Positions 49,421-58,600 of a stretch of 64,000 nt of DNA are shown here, piece by piece; within the stretch, counting starts at the first letter, position 1; each line of letters begins with the position of its first letter. The DNA comes from Chrysogorgia sp. JL179-B06 (taxonomy: Eukaryota; Cnidaria; Anthozoa; Scleralcyonacea; Chrysogorgiidae): assembly GCA_035772405.1 (NCBI GenBank), contig JAYKKM010000496.1, positions 660,501 to 724,500 on the forward strand. Direction: 5' to 3'. The translations under genes and the position numbers were made by a program. The notes beneath the pieces are model-generated. The model saw only the letters and a program-made list of their open reading frames with translations, was not told the origin of the DNA and ran no database searches.

Positions 49421-50819
49421 TCACAAAAATTCACCAAACCAAAGGTTGGTAGTTGACGAGTCGTTTGTGGTACATCTGAACAGGGGATTAGTGCTGGAGT
49501 AAAACCCAAAATTATCTTCCCATTCTACGGCTCCTTTCTTTGCATCTAGTTCACATCTGTTTTTAAAACTGTCAAAATGAAGGATCCGTTTGTCTTGGGA
49601 GTTTTTCTGAACCCAAAATGCCTGGCATTGCGCACAAGCATGTCCCCGGACACTTATGTATTCCATCAATGCACACGAGCCTTCACTCTCAAACGTCAGC
49701 GGGTTCAAAGAAGAGAACCTTGCGCGCGCATAGTCGTCAAAGTCAACGCCGTTTTGCGGGTAGTTGCAGGTGTATCGCCAATGGGTGGAACGTGCCTGCA
49801 GGTTTTTCATCATCGACGCGTTCATTCTGTAGACATTCCAGTTCGGGGATCCGTCGTTGACTGGTAAATCAAAAACCAAAGACTGCTTAAACTGCGTCAT
49901 ATCTTTGTTTTTCATGCTATGTGACATCACTAGTGTCCAGGCTGCACCCATCTCGGATGTGATGTCACAGTAGACTGCCTGACGACGGTTGTCTGGGGTG
50001 AAAATGAAGTAAAAACCTGAAATCTTCATTCCATCCCTCAGAAGGTCCATGCAGCTTCTAGGTTGGCTCATTGGGTTTTGTAAGATAAAATACGGCTCTG
50101 TCTGTGGCTGTAATTAGAAAGTAGTAGGATTATGTTCAACTACAAACTTGTGGGCAGCGCAGTGGATGCTAAACAATATCTATAACTAACTGTTGATTCA
50201 AGTTATAAAACTATACATTGATACGTTGGCAGTGTACCATCCTGACAGGAGAAGATCCAGCTGAGTACGAGCTAGTGGGCAGTGTACGTGTTGACAAACT
50301 AAAGATATTACACTGAGAAATGAAACGCTGAAGGTTAAAAGTTTGGCAAAAAAGTAGAGTGCTACGTAGGCAGTGTTTTGTATATATAGCAAAGTGAAAA
50401 GGAGGTGAACTGCTGAGATGTTTAGGAACAAAATACTGACGTTTCGAGCGCGAGGCCTTCATCAGAGTAAGACGAGATGAAATGACAGAACTTGAGATGG
50501 TAATGATTGCCAAAATACTTTATATGTGTTGAAAACTCGCTTATTTTCTCGCTAAATATCTACCTGTTTGTACTGGCTCATTTATGTGCTTTATCGGATC
50601 TAAAACACTCGGTTATCGCCTCGTTATTTAAACCAAATAAAACATGCACAACTCGTTTTTCTGAATATCACTTGTACGATTCTATTCACGAAAGTTATAC
50701 GCGTGGTTTTCACTACGTCTCTCTCAATTTACCTTTTTTGAATCATCAGCATTCACTTGACGAGTGGACAAGACTTGCACAACTAGTACCAGTGCCGTGA
50801 CAACGATGATGGATCTCAT
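49421..50819 (-). CDS. Secreted fibrinogen-like-start protein, copy C, 249 aa
   Basis: Exon 1, 50,819-50,757, encodes a signal peptide (MRSIIVVTALVLVVQVLST) with a GTGAAT donor in phase 0. Exon 2, 50,107-49,421, is open to the stop. It carries RSCMDLLRDGMKISGFYFI, VYCDITSEMGAAWTLVMS, STHWRYTCNYPQNGVDFDDY, ALMEYISVRGHACAQC, VEWEDNFGFYSS and TTNLWFGEFL, aligning end to end with copy B. Copies B and C are neighbours on the same strand and copy A is on the other strand, so the set arose by duplication with one inversion. The phase-0 intron right after the signal peptide is conserved in all three. The intron of this copy contains a family-I element. Confidence 0.85.
50330..50490 (-). mobile_element. 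Family-I element with hammerhead-like core
   Basis: Minus-strand core at 50,469-50,434: TACT-CTGATGA, a GC-rich stem II region, GAAACGTC-AGTA, so stem I (TACT/AGTA) pairs fully. The flank has TTTGTATATATAGCAAAGTG and AAAAAAGTAGAGTGCTACGT as at 11.44 and 52.5 kb. It lies in the intron of copy C. Confidence 0.65.
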
Positions 50820-50934
50820 CTTGGTTATACGTTTTTTTAGTTTTGCGCAAAATGACAAATGCAATGTAGGAAAATTGTGACGTCACATTATTGAGTATTG
50901 CATGTCAGGTGTAGAGGCCTGGAGGAGAGAAACG

Positions 50935-51200
50935 AACATGAATCCGGATTGAGTTTCATTCCGGATTGAACTCATACCGGTTCTGTTAAAATCCCTTTAG
51001 GTGTTTACATGAATCCGGAATGAGATGCAGCTCAATCCGGATTGAGTTCATTCCGGTTCTCATTCCGGATTGAGTTTCATTCCGGACTGAGTTTCATTCC
51101 GGACTGAGTTTCATTCCGGATTGAGTTTCATTGAAATTTCATTCCTGTGTCATGTAAAGGCGGTGCGAGATTTCATTCCGGAATGAAAAATACGACGTAG
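50935..51200. repeat. ATTCCGGATTGAGTTTC repeat cluster (MITE-like)
   Basis: CATTCCGGAYTGAGTTTC units are repeated about eight times, with inverted relatives (GAATCCGGATTGAG; CATTCCGGAATGAAA). Ends near GAGAAACGAACATGAATCC and TTCATTCCGGAATGAAAA suggest a MITE whose interior expanded. Confidence 0.7.
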
Positions 51201-51467
51201 AAGACTGAAACGAACAACACATACGTGCTTACGACCGTGTCGATTATCGTTGCTAGTAATGCTTTCCCTTTTTCTTTATGTTTATTCTTCGCCAAATTAT
51301 CAGTTTAAGGCACATGTTGAAATGTACAAGCGCAGAAATCGTTGAAAGAAACACACTCGCTATAATGTTATTGATCGCCATCTTGAAATTTCAGATTTCG
51401 AGCGATTTTCGATAAACAGTCCCTTATTTAGGCCGTGAATGAAAAATACTTATATTTTTTTACATGT

Positions 51468-51575
51468 CACTCTCTGACGAAAGGCCTTCGTCCGAAACGT
51501 AATAGACTTCCTTTTCACTATATTCGTAGTACACCAACCAACTTAGATTTGTAGTTCTACATTGCCTGTAGAGCA
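51468..51575 (+). mobile_element. Family-K fragment with hammerhead-like core
   Basis: TCT-CTGACGA, stem-loop AAGGCCTTCGTC, then GAAACGTA is followed by the usual ACACCAACCAACTTAGAT and TTCTACATTGCCTGTAGAGC. Stem I is disturbed by an inserted base. Confidence 0.55.
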
Positions 51576-51770
51576 CAGACATTTTGATATGTTTGTTGAT
51601 GTTGATTAAGTAACCTGTTTGTGCTGACTCACCGCGACCAAATCACAGCGCGCAAGCGGTGTCATGCACTCACGCCACCTGTATCAGCCGCGCTTACGAC
51701 GCGCTATACAGAGCGGAGATAGCTGATTAGACTCCATGGATTCTGTTTCAACGTTTTTCTTACTCCTGAA

Positions 51771-53800
51771 ATGAATGGTTCTGTGTGTTTGGAGTATTGT
51801 GATGGGTCATTGGCGACACAATACTGTCCACAGTGCTCAGCGATTTACTGCGATGGATGTTATCAGCGAGAACACGAAGGAAATAAGAGAAAGCAGGGTC
51901 ATCAACCTGTTGAAAAGATCCCAGAGCTTTGCAAGAAGCACGGTCATTCCTTGGAGTTTTACGATTTGACGCAACAGAACATCGTTTGCTTGCTATGCGT
52001 CAAAGAGGACTTCCCCACAAATCGATACGATTTACTGAGTAACGTTGTCGATACAAGGCACAAGACGCGGTTGAGAAAATGCATCGACAAGGCACGCGAG
52101 AAAATGGCCTCTTATCATGAAGATGTCTTGAAGAGTTACGAAGAAGAAAAGGATGCGTTTATGTCCACAGTGCATATTTGTAAACTTGAAATAACGGCGC
52201 ATTTTGAGGCATTGAGAGAAGCTTTTGCGAAACGAGAACAAGAATTGATTCGCCATCTTGATGTGACGAGTAAACTGTTTCTTGTTAATTCACCTTATCA
52301 AGAAGTAAAAGAAAGAAGCACGAAGCTTCAAGCAGCGATGGAACAAGGTAAGATATAAATAGCAAAGTGAAAAGGTGGTAAACTTTCTTACTCTGATGAA
52401 GCGCTCCGCTCGAAACGTCAGTATTTCATCACTAAAAATCTTGGCAGTTCGCACTACCACTTTTTCACTTTGCTATATATCCAAAACACTGTCTACGCAG
52501 CACTCTACTTTTTTACTACTCTTACATATAAATATATAGTATAATAATAATATATAAAACTGTCAAATCGAATTATTAATAATAATTTTATAATAAAATG
52601 TTGGTGTACTACCAAAATGGTGTGTGGGAGTATACATGATCAACCTCGTAAAGTGTGACATAGGTTGGCGCTACTCTGGCTTTAAAACGTTTTTTGAAAT
52701 GACCCAACGTTTCGACACTCCAATCTAGTGTCTTCATCAGGGGTGATCGTTGTAAAGTTAAGATCCCTATTTATACCCTCACAGAACCGATGATGTTATC
52801 TATTAACAAGATGCAAATAAGCTTCTGGTAATAAACCAGCGTGGGCGCTATATGAAGACACTAGATTGGAGTGTCGCCAACGTTTGGTCATGGACAGTAA
52901 CTTTTAAAGTTATGTTCAAAAAACTTTTTAAAGCCAGAGTAGCGTCAAACTATGCCGTCTGATTTATCACCTGGTTGCGTTGGGAAATTATTTGTTATCT
53001 TTAGACGTTGTTATGGCGAAATAAATTGAAAATTGCATTGTTTCTTCTGTGGATGAGTTTCCACGCGATGTTGCCGTTTGCTTTGTTAAATTATCATTCT
53101 CAGCTGAAACCCAACTGCGCGTTGTCTGCAGATTTTTTATGATATCACCTCGACACGTAAAGTTACGTTCATATTTTTTAAATATTGATTTCTATAAATC
53201 GATGCGTACAGCAAACGTGTTCTAATTATCCACGATAATCGTTTTTTAATATTTCTTTTTTTCGTAGGAGAACAACTGATGAACGAAGAACCAGAAAAAG
53301 TGGCAAGGGAACAGCCTAAAAGTATGGCGTGTATCCAGACGGCTTATAAAGCACTTATCAAGGACCCTGGAGAGCTTAACCTGCCAACGATCAGTGTTGA
53401 GTTTGATAACACAATGTCTTCATTGATTCCAAAACACGGGGAGCTATTAGAAGGAGAAAATGGATTAGGTAAGAGTGGAATAGAAGCCTTGAGAGTGGCT
53501 GGCATTAGTGGTTGTCCTACCCAGGATTTGAATCCGTGTCTCCCAGCTCATAGACATGTGTGGTAAAAAACCACTAGACTAGCTGGTTAAATCTTTGCCG
53601 TTAAATCTCTGCCGTTCTTTCTTTTAGATGATTGTTGCCGTTGCTTTTGCTGTGCTTGGCTCCGAAGGAAATTGTGCGGAGGAGGAGGAGGAGGGGGAGG
53701 AGAGAAAGGTGATGACGCAGAGACGAAAAGTTACAAGGAAAGATCAGACATGAAACCATATTCTGCTTTCTACAAATCTTTATATTTTGCACTCAAATAA
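51771..53800 (+). CDS. TRIM-like B-box/coiled-coil protein with Cys-rich, Gly-run tail, 316 aa
   Basis: Three exons: 51771-52347, 53268-53468, 53628-53800, both introns phase 1. There is no RING. A first B-box-like zinc site uses C6, C10, C19, C22, C27, C30, H35, H43. A second follows at ~50-90 (ELCKKHGHSLEFY...VCLLC) and lacks the usual Cys after LEFY. Residues ~100-190 are a charged coiled coil. Exon 3 adds DDCCRCCFCCAWLRRKLC followed by eight glycines, a pattern that could be palmitoylated or metal-binding; this is unusual for TRIM proteins, which end in B30.2, NHL or filamin domains. TRIM relatives usually act in ubiquitin signalling or scaffolding, but without a RING this one is more likely an adaptor. 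The end of the gene rests on the splice to exon 3 and needs RNA support. Confidence 0.7.
52385..52545. mobile_element. Family-I element half with intact hammerhead-like core
   Basis: Core, then TCACTAAAAATCTTGGCAGT, CACTTTTTCACTTTGCTATA, CTACGCAGCACTCTACTTTT: the reverse of the flanks at 11.44 and 50.34 kb. It starts inside TRIM-like intron 1. Confidence 0.7.
52389..52423 (+). ncRNA. Hammerhead-ribozyme-like core, family I
   Basis: Stem I TACT (52,389-392)/AGTA (420-423); CTGATGA (393-399); one bulged A; stem II GCGCTCCGCTC (the homologous GGGC/GCTC is paired in other copies); GAAA (412-415); CGTC with predicted cleavage after C419. Confidence 0.5.
52650..52995. mobile_element. Family-A element, inverted pair
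   Basis: A minus-strand half with the complete core and TATA box is joined to a plus-strand half (52,855-52,990) whose core is broken (GTGTCGCCAACG). GACAGTAACTTTTAAAGTTA and the AAACTTTTTAAAGCCAGAGT end match copies at 4.3, 39.4 and 56.1 kb. Within TRIM-like intron 1. Confidence 0.75.
52702..52744 (-). ncRNA. Hammerhead-ribozyme-like core, family A (best copy)
   Basis: Stem I ACCC (52,744-741)/GGGT (705-702); CTGATGA (740-734); one bulged A; stem II GACAC/GTGTC fully paired; GAAA; C-G; then UU before GGGT, so the cleavage triplet would be GUU. TATAAATA begins at 52,775 on the minus strand, 31 nt upstream of the first ribozyme base. No helix III loop is present. Confidence 0.55.
53505..53590 (-). 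mobile_element. SINE family 1 head fragment
   Basis: The minus strand has TAGTGGTTTTTTACCACACA, GTCTATGAGCTGGGAGACAC and GGATTCAAATCCTGGGTAGG, the A- and B-box part of family 1, without the body. It lies in TRIM-like intron 2. Confidence 0.65.
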
Positions 53801-53821
53801 TAATGGTTTTCCATAGCAACA

Positions 53822-54106
53822 TAAAGGTTGGAACACACCAGGCGACAAATCGCATGAACGTGGGGGACATGTTATTGAGACAAATCCGTCGTATGCATTC
53901 CCCATGAGAAATCGTGTCGCGGGGACAAAATTTTGTTACCACAACATGTCCCATCGTGGGGGGCCACCCCATCGTATAAACAACAACTAGTCCCTGCGAC
54001 AAAATTAAAATATACCAATCAAGGAACGTTATTTGATTTTCCTTCTCTGACATGTCCCCGCAACATGCCCTCGCGATTTGTCGCCTCATGTGTGAAGACC
54101 TTAAGC
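53822..54106. mobile_element. MITE with GGCGACAAATCGC-type ends
   Basis: AACACACCAGGCGACAAATC at the left mirrors GCGATTTGTCGCCTCATGTG at the right, with a CGGGGACA motif inverted inside. ~280 bp, no coding capacity; similar to hAT-type MITEs by its ends, though no clear target duplication is visible. Confidence 0.65.
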
Positions 54107-54325
54107 AATATTCATATATGAAGCTGGTCCTACTTCCATTGTGCTACGATAGAGAACTTAAAGACCTAGTTTTCTTCTTCAAGTCTCAACATGGGCATAC
54201 TGACTTAAATGTCCACGAATTTCTTACGTTTATTGCTCAAGGCCGCACCAGGCTGAGCCAAAGCTTTGCCAACCTTAAAACTCCACTTTGTAACGCGTTG
54301 TCCAATTGGGACGTTTAGTCACGTT
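54106..54325 (+). pseudogene. LINE ORF2 C-terminal fragment
   Basis: Encodes KLVLLPLCYDRELKDLVFFF, then RTRLSQSF and LKTPLC, a pattern I associate with the end of RT ORFs of one LINE group (LPL-YDREIKDLVFFFK). It follows the MITE directly; two repeats are nested or adjacent. Confidence 0.65.
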
Positions 54326-54784
54326 TGCGCTTGTTGTTGTCTTTTTCATGGCAAGTTGTTATCCAATAAAATATTGGAAAAAAAAGGGGGAAAAAAATAT
54401 TTAGACATCAGAGGATGAACAATTACGAGTGTTAGAACATGCTTCTCAAACGAATCAATATTTCAAGAGAAAATCGAGGTAAAGTTAGTGAAATTTGGCA
54501 GTAATCTTCCTCTTATTTCTAAATACTCGTTAAATATTGATTTCTTTTGAATTTTCATCATGAATTATTAATGAGTTTGAGAATCTGTGAGGAAAGACGA
54601 AAATTTAAGCGAGTGATTGCAGACAGTTTGTAATAACTGGTGTATAAATAAAAAAAACTGTTAAAGATAGTTTCTGTCTTGTGTAAGCAATATAAATGTA
54701 GTAGTCTTAGTAAAATAAAATAAGGGTTGTTTTTATAGGAGAAAGTCTTTATTCATATTAGTATATGTAGTATGGGTAAGCGAA

Positions 54785-54915
54785 TGTAATGTAATGTAAT
54801 GTAATGTTATGTAATGTAATGTAATGTAGCGAAGCACTGCAATGCAATGCAATGCAATGTAGCGTAATGTAATGCAATGCAATGCAATGCAATGCAATGC
54901 AATGCAATGCAATCT
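54785..54915. repeat. 5-bp satellite GTAAT/GCAAT/GTAGC
   Basis: About 26 pentamers, intergenic, ~700 bp before the PLAT gene. The pentamers are C-to-T variants of those at 17.33 kb. Confidence 0.95.
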
Positions 54916-55080
54916 TGTAAAGGATTACATAGCCTGCGCGCAGACCATACCCAACCCCGTCACCGAATGTTTTTCAGTGAGGTCCTGCCGTGGGTATCAT
55001 GAATAATAATATTACATATTACATATTCCATTTACATATTACATTATTACATATTCTAGTACATCATTGTAACCTTCGCT

Positions 55081-55128
55081 CTCCATCTGAGTCTCGGTGG
55101 CTCAATGGTTAGAGCGTCTCACCGGCAA
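55081..55128 (+). mobile_element. tRNA-headed SINE, family 2 (truncated copy)
   Basis: GAGTCTCGGTGGCTCAATGG and TTAGAGCGTCTCACCGGCAA, the A-box half of the family, end abruptly in ATTATTATT. Confidence 0.55.
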
Positions 55129-55611
55129 TTATTATTATTTCCAACTGCATTTCTTCGGTCAATTCTCGCAAGATATTCTCATAAAGGGGTTATCCTCGGT
55201 AAACCGTCGGAAGAACTTCGGAAGATGCACCAGGAGTTGCTGACCAGGGTGATTTCTGATAGTGTGGGCTCGTCGTGTTGTCGGTAATCATGGTGACGGA
55301 TGATAGTTTTACATATTAATATTCATATTCTTAAAAACAATGTTTTTGTCGCGAAGAAACTGTATTGATACTGTGTCGTGAAGGAAGGTAATGGTTTGAT
55401 AATCCTTTAAGAAGAAAATACTGTAAGAAATTCAGGTAAATCTAGTGTAGAAAAGCGGTCTGAGTTTCACCAAAAATGGCACGCGCGGGTTTGTCAGTAT
55501 TAAGACAGTTTAATCATTTTATTGATTTGTTTTTCATTTATTGGCAGCGGGAAGGGCTTCAGATGACAATTAAGGAGAGAAACACTTAAAAAGCCACTTT
55601 AAATTGTGGAA

Positions 55612-58600
55612 ATGAGCTCCAAGGCGGTAACAAAAGCTGTTGCAAAGAAATTGTAAGTTCTATGCACTTAACACTTCGACTGTTTTGTTATTGACAACGA
55701 AGCTATTCTTATCACGAAATGAAAGCATTACAAGCAACGGTTTAGACAAGCAACTGTTGTTGTACACTCGTGGTGTGAAGTCAAGGACTGACAAAAAAAA
55801 TGTTAATCACAACAATTATTTAAGTAGCTTTATTCAAATTTTTTCTGTCTTTAAAAAAATGCATATAAAATACTCAGTCGAGACAGCTATAAATATATGC
55901 CTGAAAATGTATAAAAACTAGAAAATATAACCCAAGTAGAACATTGGTTATCCCAAGCCTGGATAAAGCACTATCTGGTGGATAACTCCAGTAGATAGAT
56001 GGTATATTTCTCTTAAAATAGACAGTGTAGAAATACAAATCAAATAATTTCCCAATGCAACCAGGTGATAAATCAGACATAGTTTGGTGCTACTTTTCAA
56101 AAAAATTTTAAAGCCAGCCGGCTTTAAAATTTTTTTGAACGTAACTTTAAAAGTTACTACACATGACCCAACGTTTCGACGCTCCAATCTAGTGTCTTCA
56201 TCAGGGGTGATCGTTGTAAAGTTAGGATCCCTATTTATACCCTTTTTAAAGCCAGAGTAACGTCAAACTATGCCTACAAATCAAATATCTAGAAAGGTTG
56301 GTGTACTGCCAAAATAGTGTGTAAGTTGTCTAACTTTTTGAGTGAAGGCCCTTCATCAGAGGGTCGAAACGTAAACAACTTACACGCTTTTCGGTACTAC
56401 AGCTAAGTACACCAACCTTTTTAGATATTTGATGTATGTTTCTCTGTAGTTTCAACAGCAATATCGACCCCTATATTTTAAGTCTGTTAATTGGACTGAA
56501 TGAAATGAGAAAAAGGAGATTTCTGGAGAACGGATTCATGCAAAACAAAATGATATAACAAATGTGTTCACGTCATTGTCACTGTTCATCACCTTGGTGG
56601 TCAATAGTAATAGCTGAGCCTTCTTAATTGGTAAACACTCATTAATAACAAGTTGGTGTTTAGTCACCCTCTGGCCTGTGGGCTATACCACCCTTTGGAT
56701 AGGTAAAGTCATTGGGGGGTCAAAGTCGTTTGGAGGGTCGCAGTCCCTGAAGGGATACCTCGGACAGGGGAATTCGTTACACCAACCAAGTAGCCGAGTC
56801 ACCAGGGCCTGTCAGTGCGGTGAGATGCAAGGCCTGGCAGTCCAGTAAGTCACCCAGGCCTAGCAGTCCAATGTGGCCCTGGCATGAAATCTGCTATTGT
56901 TAACCTAGAACCATGTGGTGATTCCCTGCACAACCAAACTCAATAATATCTCAAATATTTTAACTGTAGGAAATATTATGTTGACATCAAAAGACTAGAA
57001 GATGGCTTTGACTTGTCCGGTCCTTATCTCCCAAAGCAAGACCCAGTCCCATTACGGCCTGTAAGTACATGTATTCATTTACAGTAAGTATACCTAAAAT
57101 ACACCTTCTGGGGGTTGTTATTGAAAATCTCACCCAACTCTCCCCTTAGGGACCAACGTTAGCTTACGACGGGTTGCATGATCGTAGTTTAAAACATTAC
57201 TTCAAAAGTCCTGAAGTGAAAAGACAAGTGGAAAAAATGACTGTTCCTGTGGAGAAGTCTTCTCGAGAGTTGGAAATAAGGCAGGTTTTGGACACAGAGA
57301 TGGCCAAAAGATCTTATAAACTTAAGTCAGAATATGTGAGCACCACACAAAGGAGCACGGCTAAACACAGGCCCCAGGCGTTGATCAGCGTCGATGAATA
57401 TTTAAGAACAAAGAAAGGATCGCAACAGAGGTGGGTCAACATAGTTCAATTTCTCTTTTCTTCTTTGCAAATTAGTATACATACACTTCCATGAATTTGT
57501 TAATTGAATGTAAAATATGTTTTTCTTTGTCTAGGAAAGTCAGGCCAGATGTTGTCGGTAAACCACACAAGATTGCAAGAAGATCTCCTCCTCGACATGT
57601 GTGCAAGAACGAGCATGAACGCCTGGTGAACATGGCTGCAAGATTGATTGTGGCCACTGTAAGTATACTAGTTTACATTTCACTCCAATCTCTAAAGACC
57701 TTTGCTTGAAGCATGAGATCTCCTTCACACTATTTTGGCAGCTACACCAACCTCTCAGAGTGTTCAATTTGTATTTCTACACTACCTATATGCACAGCAC
57801 AATACTTTGATATTACTCATTTGTAAGTACAGTATATTTGCATATAATCTAACTGAAGCTCAATATTCCAGCTTCAAATGAGTCATGAAACGTGTTGTGC
57901 TGCGTAGGCAGTGTAGAAATACAAATCAAATATCTAAAAAGGTTGGTGTAGTATACTGCCAAAATTGCATGTAAGTTGTCTAACGGTTTGAGTGAAGGCC
58001 TTTTACTCGAAACGTTACAGTTCTTACTGTACACACTATTTCGGCAGTACACCAACCTTTTTAGATATTTGATTTGTATTTCTACACTACCTACGCAGCA
58101 CAACACTTTGATCTCCTTCACACTATTTCGGCAGTACACCAACCTTTTTAGATATTTGATTTGTATTTCTACACTACCTACGCAGCACAACACTTTGATC
58201 TCCTCCACACTATTTTGGCAGTACACCAACCTTTTTAGATATTTGATTTGTATTTCTACACTACCTACGCAGCACAACACTTTGATCTCCTCCACACTAT
58301 TTCGGCAGTACACCAACCTTTTTAGATATTTGATTTGTATTTCTACACTGCCTATGCAGTACAACACGTTTCATGACTCATTTGAAGCTGGAATATTGTT
58401 AGTCTTGGACATGAAAGCTGCTAAGTTTTCAAAAGAACTGGATCAGGATATAATATGAAAAAGAGAAATAAGAGAACTTCAATGTGTTGAAAAATACTTA
58501 AGTAAGAGTACTTACGTATATTGATGGACTGTTAACATGTTTAATAGGAGCATGATTATTCTCTTTACTATGACTATTCATACAGTATAATTAACATACG

